Source: Stenotrophomonas sp. 24(2023)
GTDB lineage: Bacteria > Pseudomonadota > Gammaproteobacteria > Xanthomonadales > Xanthomonadaceae
DNA length: 64,000 nt
NCBI RefSeq assembly: GCF_030913365.1
Contig: NZ_CP133160.1
Span: 4,455,928-4,519,927, forward strand
Direction: 5' to 3'
Under the pieces are notes generated by a model that was not told the DNA's origin, searched no databases, and saw nothing but the letters and a program-made list of their open reading frames with translations. Both the position numbers and the translations under genes were made by a program. Shown here one piece after another: positions 9,501-19,340 of this stretch. Within the stretch, counting starts at the first letter, position 1; every line of letters begins with the position of its first letter.

Positions 9501-11114
9501 CGAACCATTGGCATAGGCGCCATCGCCCATCAGCACCTGGTAGTCCTGCGCTGCATTGACCGCCCAGCAGGAGATGTCGGCCAGGCCGATGTCCAGGCAC
9601 TTGGCAGCCCAGGCCGGGGACTGGTTCGGCAGCAGCAGGCCCAGCAGGCCGTTGGGGTTGCCGTTGTTGATGTTGTAGATGTAGCTGTCGGAGGTGACGC
9701 CACCGATCAGCGTCAGGTGTGAACTGCCACCGGTCGTGGCGCCGCCCAGGCCGTTGAGCGTGTTGCCCACCGGGCTCAGGTTGACCACCGGAATGCCCAG
9801 CACGCTGGTGACCGAGTAGGTCTGCATCACGTTGGCGTTGCTCACACGCGTGTTGCCGTTCTTGAGGTAGCCATCGCCACCGAACAGCGCGCTGGTGGTC
9901 GGGCCCAGCAGCTGGCCAAGGCCGCCAACCAGGCCGCCGGTACCGACGATGACGCCGGAATTCGGATCGGCCGGCGCCGGTGCTTTCGGGCTGCCCGGCG
10001 GAATGGCCGAAGGCGAGCTCAGGCCCAGGCCACCCACGACACCACCGACCAGGCCGCCCACGGCATTGCCGATGCCATTGACCGCGCCGTTGACGTTGCC
10101 ATTGAGCAGGTTGCCGACGGCACCGCCGAGGTTGTTCACCGCCGAGCCCACCCCGTTGAGGATGGTGCCCAGACCGAGCGACTGCGTCTGCGCCGCCGTT
10201 GCGGCGGTGCCGGCCAGCTTGAGGTTGCGGTCGGCCACCACCTCGGCGCCGTCCGGGCCCTGCACGCGGACTTTGCCGGCGGCGCCTGCATCCAGGCCGG
10301 CCGCCAGCGCGACATCATGCGTATCGGCGGGTGTTTCCTCCTTGACCGCCAGCTTCGCGGCCGCCGTCGCACCCACGCTGCCCTGCCCTTCGATCGCATT
10401 GCCGGCCAGCGCCAGCTTCGAATCGACCGTGCTGGAGACAGTGGCGCTGGCACCGGACGCGGCACCCACCACCGTGGCCACATCCGCCTTCGCGGCAACG
10501 GCTGCCGCAACCGGCAGCGGCGCAGCAGCTACGTTCGCCGAGGCATCCACCTTGGCGTTCAGCGCACCGTTGCCGGCGCTGCCAGCGCCAAGCTGGGCGC
10601 CGAGCCCCGCATCGACCGCAGCGGCCGGCGCAGTGCCTGCGCCCAGCCCCACCGTAGCGCGCACATCGGCCACCAGGCCCGGTGCCGCCACCTGCTGCGG
10701 GCGCGCACCGGCATCCAGCGTGACCTGCACCTTGGCCGGCAGCACGTCCTTCAGCACCGGCACCTGGGTGGTGTTGAGCTGCAGGCCGACGCGCGCGGAC
10801 GGGTCGATGGCGGTGCTGGCCTGGGCCTGGCGCGCCGCAGCGGCCAGCGCCACTTCGGCGTCGACCTTCACCGGCATGGCCTGGGTGTACTTGGCGGCCA
10901 GCGCCTGCAGGTCGCGCAGGCTCTGGCTGGTTTCCGCACGTGCGGGTCCTGCGATGAGTGCGCACAGCACGGCCAGCGTGAGTGCGCTGGGGACCAGCAG
11001 CGCGTGGCGCTGGTCGATGGTCGAGGCGTTGCCTCCGTCGTTGCTGGCCAGTTCCGAGGCCACTACCAGGGCATTGAGCTGGCGGTTCCATACCCGCCGG
11101 AAGATGCGGTTCAT
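6531..11114 (-). CDS. Trimeric autotransporter adhesin (YadA family) with ESPR signal
   Basis: This 1527-residue type Vc secreted adhesin starts MNRIFRRVWNRQLNALVVASELA, a textbook extended signal peptide region (ESPR); an upstream CGGGGGAA supports the ATG at 11114. The N-terminal about 350 residues after the signal are Ala/Val/Gly-rich and repetitive, without typical head motifs. Then come YadA-head-like repeats (NSVALGAGSVA, NSIAVGAGSVAD) and at least five TDAVNVxQLQ necks plus three EAINGAQLF-type necks alternating with stalk segments. The last about 90 residues form the membrane anchor, starting DLRKTDNRASAGVASAMA and ending in GAGIQW with a terminal aromatic. The passenger should be displayed as a homotrimeric fibre for adhesion or biofilm formation. 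An AraC gene lies upstream in the same orientation, and the OmpA_C lipoprotein lies downstream. The repeats make it prone to length variation and assembly error. Confidence 0.93.
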   Translation of the reverse strand: MNRIFRRVWNRQLNALVVASELASNDGGNASTIDQRHALLVPSALTLAVLCALIAGPARAETSQSLRDLQALAAKYTQAMPVKVDAEVALAAAARQAQASTAIDPSARVGLQLNTTQVPVLKDVLPAKVQVTLDAGARPQQVAAPGLVADVRATVGLGAGTAPAAAVDAGLGAQLGAGSAGNGALNAKVDASANVAAAPLPVAAAVAAKADVATVVGAASGASATVSSTVDSKLALAGNAIEGQGSVGATAAAKLAVKEETPADTHDVALAAGLDAGAAGKVRVQGPDGAEVVADRNLKLAGTAATAAQTQSLGLGTILNGVGSAVNNLGGAVGNLLNGNVNGAVNGIGNAVGGLVGGVVGGLGLSSPSAIPPGSPKAPAPADPNSGVIVGTGGLVGGLGQLLGPTTSALFGGDGYLKNGNTRVSNANVMQTYSVTSVLGIPVVNLSPVGNTLNGLGGATTGGSSHLTLIGGVTSDSYIYNINNGNPNGLLGLLLPNQSPAWAAKCLDIGLADISCWAVNAAQDYQVLMGDGAYANGSREVVIGANARHELPRVDANVAFPGNGTNDPSDPTGVPTADYAARMGHSVIVGDSAKGTANGQVLLGAEATSSKANSVALGFRSAAERGAQASYAAYGLNTPQVSAGEVSVGIAGAERQITNVAAGSSGTDAVNVAQLQGAISQIDDLAGAAVTYDLDGLGNPNYRRVTLGGGTGTTTLANLAAGAVNATSTEAVNGTQLFATNDALARFFGGRAAFDPATGAFTAPLFEISTISVDGAVASGLYDNATDAFDAVDGSLANLNTQITNIRNGGTKYLRINSNGAEAVASGLESIAVGSGATATAANSIAVGAGSVADRANTVSIGATGAERQVTHVAAGTATTDAVNLGQLQASEAGALRYDLNGDGSVNLASATLGAAGTPTALRNLAAGQVSAASSDAINGAQLFAANQTVATHLGGGASVDGNGVVLAPTYTLNNIGANGAVTTGDYRDVGSAFDAVSNSLANVADQTGEIDKLAVKYDADANGNASSRISLGGAAATAPVSIGNLAAGQVSATSSEAINGAQLFATHTTLSSYFGGSTAFNSTTGVWTPPTFRISSIATDGSILTNDYHDVTVAFSAVEGSLLNLNTRIDNGGNGGSPFLAVNSTKGPAVAGGSNAVALGPVASAGGAASVAIGDGANASADNSVALGAGSVASTGAQSGYTGAYGATGGSNSAGEVSVGSTGGERKVTHVADGSDRYDAVNVGQLQNGVNYAIDQSKAYTDQRITNINNGTSGMFQVNNTQNLADPSATGANSAAGGAGSKAAGANATALGNGASAQADNSVALGAGSVASRANTVSVGSAGAERAITNVADGTQATDAVNVRQLQASQQGTIRYDTNVNGTTNLNSVTLGSTSTGPTTVRNVAAGTAGTDAVNVDQLKSGMAQTLDWSKAYTDERFNGFDRDLRKTDNRASAGVASAMAVAALPQPTEAGRNMASIAAGSFNGESGVAVGISGVSEGGRWIYKFSGSTNSRGDGGVSVGAGIQW

Positions 11115-11315
11115 GAGCATTTCCCCCGTGACGAACGTTATGAATGTCGGTGGACGTGCCTTTCGGCAGGTGACTGACATTTCATCCGTTGGCCATGCAC
11201 CCGTGCACTTCATTCCGGCACGGCAATCGCGCATTCCGGCAAAACGACGGGGTTAATCGGCAGGCGAATATGCAGATTCGGCAGCACCGGCCCGCCAGGC
11301 CTTGTGCGGCGGCGC

Positions 11316-12386
11316 TCAGGCCTGCTGGCCCAGCTGCGCCGGCGCGCGCATCAGGGTATCGCGCGGAAGCTCGCCGAATACCTTCCGGTAATTATCGGCG
11401 AAACGCGAAAGATCCCACAGGCCGCAGCTCAGTGCGATGGCCTTGACCGAGCGGCGGTGTGCATCGGCCATCGACAGGCTGCGGCAGGCCGCGCACAGGC
11501 GCAGCATCGAGAGGTAGCGGTTGGGCGAAATGCCGAACAGGTCCTCGAAGGCATAGCGCAGCCCGCGTTCGCTGACGCCCGCGGCATCGCATATCTCATT
11601 CATGTAGATATTGCGGCGCAGGTTGAGCCGCATGAAATTCTCGGCACGCTGCGCGATCAGGTAATGGGTGCGGCGCGCCCGGCTGAAGCCTGGACGGTCT
11701 CCCGGGCCGGCAGCCAGCAACGCCTGCACGTGCTCGTGCAGCAGGCGCTGGGCTTCGTCGGGCTGCAGCGTCCCCCCACCCTGCGCCAGTACGTCGTGCA
11801 ACTGGCGGTAATGGCACGCCAGCGGCCCGTCCGTGCCCGCCGGATTGAACAGGCTCAATGCCTGGCCCGAGGGCGGCGTGCGCAGCAGGCTCAGTTCGGA
11901 GAGTTTCTGCTGTACGCGGGCCAGCGGCACCAGCATGAGGGTCAGCCGCGTACCGGGGCTCAGCGTGAATTCGCTGATGCCCTCCGGCAGCACGGTAATG
12001 GCCATGCCCGCGCTCAACGGCACGCCGTGGCACCAGCTGGCGTTTTCATCCGTGGCGTGCAGGTAGCCGAGCATGGCCCAGTCCGGCGGCAGCATGAAGC
12101 GGCCACGGCAATGGAACCCGCAGGTGACGCTGCAGAACAGCACTTCGTCGTGCACGCGCGAACTCAGCGCCGCGCGCGGACCGTTGCCGTCGAGCAGCAG
12201 CAGTTCCACGTCACAGACCCGCAGCAGTCCGCTGAGGGTCGCCAGGTCCACCGACCGCAGCTCGCCATCAGCAATGTCGTCCACCCCACCATCCACCATG
12301 ACAGTGACGTCCCCCCCGTTTGGCAACTCTCCCGGCCGCAGTGGCCGCCAGCCACCAGGCCTGCTTGGAGCACAATCCTTTGTCAT
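11316..12386 (-). CDS. AraC-family transcriptional regulator
   Basis: This 356-residue protein has a C-terminal AraC/XylS double helix-turn-helix of about 110 residues. The first HTH is NIYMNEICDAAGVSERGLRYAF, next to LFGISPNRYLSMLRL, and the second is VKAIALSCGLWDLSRFADNYRKVFGELP. The N-terminal about 230 residues form a cupin-like ligand/dimerisation half with FTLSPGTRLTLMLVPL. The ATG at 12386 has GGGAAAG eight bases upstream; a GTG at 12410 is a weaker alternative. It sits 200 bp upstream of the trimeric adhesin on the same strand and across a long AT-richer region from the tad operon, so it is a candidate regulator of either surface structure. The ligand is unknown. Confidence 0.85.
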   Translation of the reverse strand: MTKDCAPSRPGGWRPLRPGELPNGGDVTVMVDGGVDDIADGELRSVDLATLSGLLRVCDVELLLLDGNGPRAALSSRVHDEVLFCSVTCGFHCRGRFMLPPDWAMLGYLHATDENASWCHGVPLSAGMAITVLPEGISEFTLSPGTRLTLMLVPLARVQQKLSELSLLRTPPSGQALSLFNPAGTDGPLACHYRQLHDVLAQGGGTLQPDEAQRLLHEHVQALLAAGPGDRPGFSRARRTHYLIAQRAENFMRLNLRRNIYMNEICDAAGVSERGLRYAFEDLFGISPNRYLSMLRLCAACRSLSMADAHRRSVKAIALSCGLWDLSRFADNYRKVFGELPRDTLMRAPAQLGQQA

Positions 12387-12980
12387 GGCGGCACTTTCCC
12401 TGTCCTGCACACCCTCGAGAAAACACCCTTGTGCGCCCCGAGTATGCCCGATAAACCTTCAAAGCGGTCGCCCGCATTTAGTGCGGAAACAAGCAATACA
12501 TGACGATACATCCGTGAAGAAAATGTCTACGCCAGTGGCATGGTTTTCGCATGCACGACATTGATTAATCCGCACGCAAATCGATCCAAATCGAAAATAC
12601 GTGACAGGGTTGAATAATTCACTAAAGCAACACACAACTCTGCCGAATTTGCGTATATGTTCCAGTTGCGTACCGTGAGTATTCAGGTGAAAGTCGAATC
12701 ACGGTGACGGCGCTGTATCGCAGGACCGGATCACCCAGGGGACGCCATGAACGCTTCATGCAATGCACCCGCAACGACCACCGGCCCGGCGCCGCGCGGT
12801 CGCATGCCTGCAACTGCCCCCAGGGTGGAAACGGCCGGTTCCATGCCGTGATGCGGATCATTCCGCAGCACCCCGCGCCAGGATGGCGCGACATCAGTGG
12901 ATGGGTCCGGCGGAGCCGGAAAACCATCCTCCATCGCAGGTGTCGTATAGACGACTGACAGGTACAGGGAGACATTTGTC
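12387..12980. other. Long intergenic region upstream of the tad operon
   Basis: This 594-bp stretch has no convincing gene. Bases of about 12470-12680 are visibly AT-richer than the surroundings. It holds the AraC promoter on one side and the tad promoter on the other, including a sigma-54-like box at 12536. A 34-codon open frame (12747-12851, plus) has a good ribosome site (AGGGGACGCC before ATG) and begins MNASCNAPATTTG. It could be a leader peptide or chance; I do not call it a gene. Confidence 0.5.
12536..12551 (+). promoter_or_regulatory. Possible sigma-54 (RpoN) promoter for the tad operon
   Basis: TGGCATGGTTTTCGCA matches the TGGCAC-N5-TTGCA consensus at 9 of 11 positions and has the invariant GG and GC at correct spacing. 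It points toward flp but lies about 430 bp upstream, so a long leader would result. By-eye match; a housekeeping promoter nearer flp is not excluded. Confidence 0.3.
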
Positions 12981-13166
12981 ATGAACGCATCGATCCGCAG
13001 ATTCCTCGTCGAAGAAGATGGCGTGACCGCGCTTGAATATGGCCTGCTGGCCGCCGTGATCGCCGGCGTGCTGGTGGTGGTCGCCAAGGACGAAATCGGG
13101 ACCTTCTTCAAGAACCTCTTCGAGAAGCTCACCACCATCGTCGACGGCGCCGCCAGCTCGGCCTGA
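12981..13166 (+). CDS. flp: Flp-type (type IVb) pilin
   Basis: This 61-residue prepilin is the major subunit of the tight-adherence pilus. The class motif is complete: a charged leader ending in Gly14, then VTALEYGLLAAVIAGVLVVV, so the mature protein begins with Val and has Glu at +5 and Tyr at +6, the Flp hallmark. The hydrophobic N-terminal helix is followed by a short amphipathic tail. It is the first gene of the tad operon, preceded by AGGGAGA eight bases before the ATG. Only one flp gene is present. The 95-bp gap before the peptidase gene may allow its higher expression. Confidence 0.93.
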   Translation: MNASIRRFLVEEDGVTALEYGLLAAVIAGVLVVVAKDEIGTFFKNLFEKLTTIVDGAASSA

Positions 13167-13261
13167 GTCCTGTAAACGCAGGAACGCATCTTCCGCGGCA
13201 GCTGGCGGCTGGCGCGGTTGATTCCATCAGCCTGTCCCCACGGGGACGACGGGGGCGTGCC

Positions 13262-13807
13262 ATGACGTTGCTGGGATTGCTGGCCATCGGACTGTGCCTG
13301 CGGATCGCGATCAGCGATCTGTACGCACGTCGGGTGCCCAATGCCTGGCTGCTGGGCACATCCGCATTGGCGATGGTGGCGTTGCTGGCCGGGCAGTTCA
13401 TCGGGCCACCCGCGGCCTGGATGCCGCACCTGCTCGGTGCACTGCTCGGCCTGGTGGCCTTGCTGCCGTTCTACGCGATCGGCTGGATGGGCGCCGGCGA
13501 TGTCAAGTTCTTCGCGGTGATCGGCCTGTTGCTGGGCATGCATGCCCTGCTGCCGGTGTGGATCATCGCCAGCCTGGCCGCCGGTGCCCATGCCGTGGCC
13601 GTGCTGGCCTGCGCGCGCCTGCCGCTGGTGCTGCCCACGCCCCTGCAGCTGCAGTGGGAGCGCAGCCACCGCTACTGGCGCAACCGCCCCTCGGTGCAGC
13701 GCATGCAGGGCGCACGCCAGGGCCGCCAGGGCATCCCCTATGCCGCCTACATGGGCATCGCGGCAATCGGTTGGGTGCTGTGGACCGTGCACGGAGGTTC
13801 GCCATGA
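13262..13807 (+). CDS. tadV: Type IVb prepilin peptidase (TadV/CpaA, A24 family)
   Basis: This 181-residue inner-membrane aspartyl protease cleaves the leader from Flp and the TadE pseudopilin. Both catalytic aspartates are visible: Asp19 in ISDLYARRVPN and Asp80 in the GAGDVKFF (GxGD) motif. It has about five membrane helices and lacks the N-terminal methylase domain of PilD, as is normal for the Tad type. Its stop overlaps the next start (ATGA), showing translational coupling. Confidence 0.92.
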   Translation: MTLLGLLAIGLCLRIAISDLYARRVPNAWLLGTSALAMVALLAGQFIGPPAAWMPHLLGALLGLVALLPFYAIGWMGAGDVKFFAVIGLLLGMHALLPVWIIASLAAGAHAVAVLACARLPLVLPTPLQLQWERSHRYWRNRPSVQRMQGARQGRQGIPYAAYMGIAAIGWVLWTVHGGSP

Positions 13808-14277
13808 ATACGACAGGCCGGCGCCAGCGCGGCGTCGTCACCATCGAATATGCCCTGATGCTGATGTTCGGGCTGGTACCGCTGCTGCTGTTCACGTTTT
13901 CCGGCGTCCTCATCATGGCCGCGCAGCAGACCCTGGCCACCGCATCGGCCGAAGGTGCGCGTGCTTCGCTGCGCTTTGCCAGCAACGATGAGCGCCGTGT
14001 CGCCGCCTGTGAAGCCGCACGCCGCTCGATGCAGTGGCTGCTTGAATTTTCCGGACAGTCCCCGAGCTGCACCGGCGGTGGCAGCGGCGCCATCGTGGTG
14101 TCGGCCGCCACCCCATGCACGGGGCTGCCAGCGGCCAGCTGCATCACCGTCACGGTGAGCTACGACTACAGGAACCATCCCTTCCTGCCCGGCACCGGGC
14201 GGGTCTATGGCTGGGTGATGAAAGACGTTATCCGCAGCGTCGCCGTCGCCCAGCTCGATCTTGGCAACAGCAACTGA
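13804..14277 (+). CDS. tadE: TadE-like pseudopilin
   Basis: This 157-residue minor pilin has a short basic leader and Gly10 followed by VVTIEYALMLMFGLVPLLLF, a prepilin-like cleavage site with Glu at +5 and a hydrophobic helix. The remainder is exported and has three Cys (CEAARRS, SPSCTG and CTGLPAASC) that could form disulfides. It begins inside the stop codon of the peptidase gene, which should process it. TadE pseudopilins are thought to prime pilus assembly. Confidence 0.85.
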   Translation: MNTTGRRQRGVVTIEYALMLMFGLVPLLLFTFSGVLIMAAQQTLATASAEGARASLRFASNDERRVAACEAARRSMQWLLEFSGQSPSCTGGGSGAIVVSAATPCTGLPAASCITVTVSYDYRNHPFLPGTGRVYGWVMKDVIRSVAVAQLDLGNSN

Positions 14278-14301
14278 CGGCCGGTCCAGGAGACGGTCCC
14301 C

Positions 14302-15339
14302 ATGCTCAAGCTGACCCGAATCGTTGCCATCGCCCTGATCGCCCTGGCCGTCGTGCTGGCGGTGGTTGCCCTGTTCGTCAGCCGCCGCGCCGCGCCGGCC
14401 AGCGCCCCGGCGCCGATCACGGCCAGCGCCGCGCAGGACACGCAGAGCGTACCGGTGGTGGAAGCCATTGCCCGGTTGCCCGCCGGCGAACCGATCAGCG
14501 CCGCCAGCGTGCGCGTGGCACGCCGCACCGCACCGGTGCACGGCGCGATCACCGATCTGTCCGCTGTGGTCGGTGCGGTTCCCCTGCATGATGTCGCCGA
14601 AGGCAGCCCGATCGTCCAGGGCGTGCTGGCCCAAGGTTTCTCGCTGCAGCTGCGTGCCGGCGAACGTGCCCTGGCCGTGCCGGTGGATGAACTGGTCGGC
14701 GCCGGCAACCGCATCCTGCCCGGTGATTTCGTCGATGTCTTCCTCAACCTGAAGTCGGCCACCAATTACGGCTCGGCCAACGAAGTCGCACAGACCCGCC
14801 TGCTGCTGTCACGCCTGCGCGTGCTCAGCTACGGCCAGCAGGACATCGCTGCGGCCGCACCGCCTGCGGCGACGGAAGACACCGCTGCCAACGACGACCC
14901 ACGCGCTGCGGACATCAAGGGCGGCGCGCGCAGCAGCGGTACCAGTGGTACCGAAGCGCCGCCCGCGCGCAGCGCGGTGCTGGCCGTCCCGGTGGCCGAT
15001 GCCAACCGCCTGCTGCTGGGAGCGCAGCAAGGCAAGCTGTTCCTGGCCCTGCGCAACCCCGCCGACCAGGGGGCACCGGATCTGGCCTTGTTCCCGCAGG
15101 CACGTGGCGTGCTGGCGCCGGTACGCGGGCTGGATGCCGAACAACAGCAGGCGTTGCAGCGACCGGAAAACAATGCGTATGCCGGCCTGGATGGCGACGC
15201 GCTGGCGGGCCAGCCCGGCGCTGCACGCCCGGCGGCCACCGCGCCGTCCACGCCTGCACCGCCACGGCGCAGCACACCGCGCAGCACCGGCATCGAAATC
15301 ATCCGTGGCACCGGCGGCACGCCGTCCGGATCCCTCTGA
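14302..15339 (+). CDS. cpaB: Flp pilus assembly protein CpaB/RcpC
   Basis: This 345-residue protein has one N-terminal membrane anchor (residues about 7-28) and a periplasmic SAF domain (VVEAIARLPAGEPISAASVR), then the RcpC-like core with LRAGERALAVPVDELVGAGNRILPGD. A low-complexity Ala/Thr/Asp stretch at about 190-215 and a Pro/Ala/Arg-rich tail flank the last conserved part. CpaB/RcpC works with the secretin in the periplasm and outer membrane. It lies 24 bp after tadE and 18 bp before the secretin gene. Confidence 0.9.
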   Translation: MLKLTRIVAIALIALAVVLAVVALFVSRRAAPASAPAPITASAAQDTQSVPVVEAIARLPAGEPISAASVRVARRTAPVHGAITDLSAVVGAVPLHDVAEGSPIVQGVLAQGFSLQLRAGERALAVPVDELVGAGNRILPGDFVDVFLNLKSATNYGSANEVAQTRLLLSRLRVLSYGQQDIAAAAPPAATEDTAANDDPRAADIKGGARSSGTSGTEAPPARSAVLAVPVADANRLLLGAQQGKLFLALRNPADQGAPDLALFPQARGVLAPVRGLDAEQQQALQRPENNAYAGLDGDALAGQPGAARPAATAPSTPAPPRRSTPRSTGIEIIRGTGGTPSGSL

Positions 15340-15357
15340 CCCTCCTCGAGACCGCCC

Positions 15358-16725
15358 ATGAGTGAGCCCCGCCCGACTGCCCCCGGTTCCGCCACACGCC
15401 GCTTTGGCTGGCGGCTCGTCCTGTTGCTGGTGCTGTTGCCGGGCACGGCGCTGCAGGCGGCCGACGAGCTGGTGCTGCAGACCCGCGAACAGCGCCCGTG
15501 GACACTGCCGGCGAACCTGGAACGGGTGGCCATCGCCGATCCGGCCGTGGCCGACATCGTGATGCTGCGGGGGCAGCGCCAGGCACTGCTGGTCGGCAAG
15601 GCCCCCGGCAGCACGACCCTGCTGCTGTGGCACCACAAGCAGGCAGAGCCACAGCGCCTGCTGGTCCGCGTACGCAGCGCGGTGCAGGGCGCTGCCGATT
15701 CCGCCGGCAGCGGCCTGCAGTTCACCCAGCAGGACCAGCAGGGCCTGCTGCAGGGCACCACGCCGACAGCACTGGAACACATCCAGGCGCAGAAGGCCGC
15801 GACGATGGCCCTGGGCGACAAGGGCCAGCTGGCCGATACCTCGCAGATCAGCAGTGGCGGCGTGGTGCAGGTGGAAGTGAAGGTGGTCGAGTTCAACAAG
15901 ACCGCCCTGCGCCAGGTCGGCGTGAGTTTCGGCAACAACAACGGCGGCTTCTCCTACGGACTGGTCCGCCCCGGCGGCAACTTCCCCGGCTACACCGGCG
16001 TCCTGCCCGGCATGAAGACCCCCCAGGGCGAGAACGAGAAGGAATCCCCGGTCTCCTCCGCCTTCCGCCTGCTGTTCGGCTCGACCAAGGGGCGCTGGAA
16101 CGCCGATGTCGAACTGCTGCAGAGCAACGGCCTGGCACGCGTGCTGGCCGAACCCACGCTGGTGGCGCTGTCGGGCCAGAGCGCCAGTTTCCTGGCCGGT
16201 GGTGAACTGCCGATCCTCGAGCCCCAGGGCCTGGGCACCACCACGGTGACGTTCAAGCCCTTCGGCATCGGCCTGACCGTGACGCCCACCGTGCTCGGCC
16301 CGGACCGCATCGCCCTGAAGGTCGCCCCGGAAGCCAGCGACCTGGATTACAGCAACACCCTCAGCTACAACGGCGTGCAGATTCCCTCCATCAGCACCCG
16401 CCGCGCCGACACCACGGTGGAACTGGGGGATGGCGAGAGCTTCGTGATCGGCGGCCTGGTCAGCTCCACCGTGGCATCGACCGTCAACAAGATGCCGCTG
16501 CTGGGCGACCTGCCGATCATCGGCACGTTCTTCCGCAACCTGGACTACAAGCGCCAGGACAAGGAGCTGGTCATCATCGTCACCCCGCGCCTGGTGCAGC
16601 CCCTGGCGCGCAACACCGAACTGCCGCTGCCCGGCGAACGCGAGGCCAAGCCCAACCTGCCCGAATGGGGCGCGTGGCTGATCGGCCCGGCCGGGCCGGA
16701 TGTCCTTCCCGGTTTCTCCCGCTGA
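15358..16725 (+). CDS. cpaC: Tad pilus secretin (CpaC/RcpA)
   Basis: This 455-residue precursor forms the outer-membrane channel for the Flp pilus. It has a signal peptide ending near LQAAD, a small N domain (RVAIADPAVADIVMLRGQRQALLVGKAPGSTTLLLW), and a secretin core from about residue 160, including VEVKVVEFNKTALRQVGVSF, ALSGQSASFLAGGELPI, DTTVELGDGESFVIGGLV and MPLLGDLPIIGTFFRN, then LVIIVTPRLVQPL. Length and domain order are standard for CpaC. It is 18 bp downstream of cpaB. Confidence 0.93.
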   Translation: MSEPRPTAPGSATRRFGWRLVLLLVLLPGTALQAADELVLQTREQRPWTLPANLERVAIADPAVADIVMLRGQRQALLVGKAPGSTTLLLWHHKQAEPQRLLVRVRSAVQGAADSAGSGLQFTQQDQQGLLQGTTPTALEHIQAQKAATMALGDKGQLADTSQISSGGVVQVEVKVVEFNKTALRQVGVSFGNNNGGFSYGLVRPGGNFPGYTGVLPGMKTPQGENEKESPVSSAFRLLFGSTKGRWNADVELLQSNGLARVLAEPTLVALSGQSASFLAGGELPILEPQGLGTTTVTFKPFGIGLTVTPTVLGPDRIALKVAPEASDLDYSNTLSYNGVQIPSISTRRADTTVELGDGESFVIGGLVSSTVASTVNKMPLLGDLPIIGTFFRNLDYKRQDKELVIIVTPRLVQPLARNTELPLPGEREAKPNLPEWGAWLIGPAGPDVLPGFSR

Positions 16726-16794
16726 CCCCATGCCAGGATCGTTCTGTCCATGCCGTATGCCACCGCACAGCCGCTGCATCCCCAAGGACCCGCC

Positions 16795-17990
16795 ATGAAC
16801 CTGGTGCTGTTCGGGATGGACCGCGACCTGCTGCCGCGGGTGGCCGCCAAGGTGCCACCGGGTACCCAGCTGCATTGGCAGGACAGCCAGCAACCGACCT
16901 CCGCCCAGGACCTGCAGCGCGGGCCACAGAGTCTGGTCCTGCTGGATTTCCGTCCCGAGCACGCCACCGCGTCGGCGGCGCTGGCCCAGCAGCTGCAGCA
17001 GGCGCAGCCGGAACTGCTGCTGGTTGCCGTGGGCGGCACCGGCGCCGCACAGGTCGAGGGCGTGGTGCTGGCCCTGCGCGCCGGCGTGCGTGACGTGCTG
17101 GACCTGGACAGCGACAACGCCGGCGTGGAAGCCGCCCTGCGCCGCGCCCTGTCACCGCGCGCGGCCGCGCAGCCGCAGGCCGCGCACAAGGCGCGGCTGG
17201 TCGTGCTGCTGGGCGTGCGCGCCGGGGTTGGCACCAGTACCCTGGCCGCCCACCTGGGCGTGCTGGCCCAGCAGGCACGGACCCTGGCCCAGGGGGACGA
17301 CAACACCCGCGACGGGCTGCTGATGGAGCTGGCACAGCCGGCCGGCGACCTGGCGCTGTATCTCAACCTGGACAGCCGCTTCCATTACGAGGACGCGCTG
17401 CGCAACGCCAGCCGCATCGATACCACGCTGGCCCGTACCGCGATGGCCCGCCATGACAGCGGGCTGGTGCTGCTGGACCGCGCCAGCGGTGGCGAGGCTG
17501 TTCCGCCGTCCGATCCCGGCGCCCTGCTGCAACGGCTGCGCAGCGTGTTCGCCAGCGTGCTGTGCGATGCCGGCGGCTGCCCGCTGCGGCAACTGCCTCC
17601 GCTGTTGCTGGAGCAGGCCGATGAAATCTGGCTGGTGGCCGATGCGGCCATCGGCACCCTGGTTTCCCTGGACCAGGCGCTCAAGCACCTGGCTGGCCAG
17701 CGCGACCGTGAAAAGCGCCTGCATCTGGTGGTCAACCGCCATGACGACAGCAGTGGCCTGCCCCCCGACCAGATCGCCCGCCGCTTTGAACTGCCCCTGC
17801 TGGCCACCCTGCCCGAGCGCCCGCGCGTGCGGGCCGCGGCCAGCCGTGGCCAGCTGTTGCTGCGTGACGCCCCCCGTGACCCGTATCTTCGTGCACTCGC
17901 CCCGCTTGTTGCGCGGCTGGACCCGGCAGCCTGCCCGGTCCAGGCCAACGGCCTGCGGGAAAGACTGGCTTCTGCCCTGGGTGGATTGCA

Positions 17991-18006
<16 letters not shown>
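16795..18006 (+). CDS. tadZ: TadZ/CpaE-like pilus localisation protein with a degenerate Walker A
   Basis: This 403-residue cytoplasmic protein has an N-terminal receiver-like domain (about 1-115) and a MinD/ParA-like domain. TadZ/CpaE proteins position the Tad machine at the pole. The P-loop reads GVRAGVGTSTLAAHL (from residue 140): the signature lysine of KGGxGKT is replaced (Thr147), so ATP hydrolysis is doubtful, as in other atypical TadZ proteins. The ATG at 16795 has AAGGA nine bases upstream; an in-frame ATG at 16750 would add 15 residues. It overlaps tadA by 16 bp. Confidence 0.88.

Positions 18007-19339
<1,333 letters not shown>

Positions 19340-19340
<1 letters not shown>

Noticed and set aside
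6465..9722. 1085-codon plus-strand frame opposite the trimeric adhesin
   Set aside because: It mirrors the adhesin repeats in antisense (endless HRIGG/VGHV-like strings) and has no recognisable protein features.
12704..12984. Two overlapping plus-strand frames of 73 and 84 codons before flp
   Set aside because: Arg/Pro/His-rich frames without ribosome sites; they look like chance openings in the leader region.
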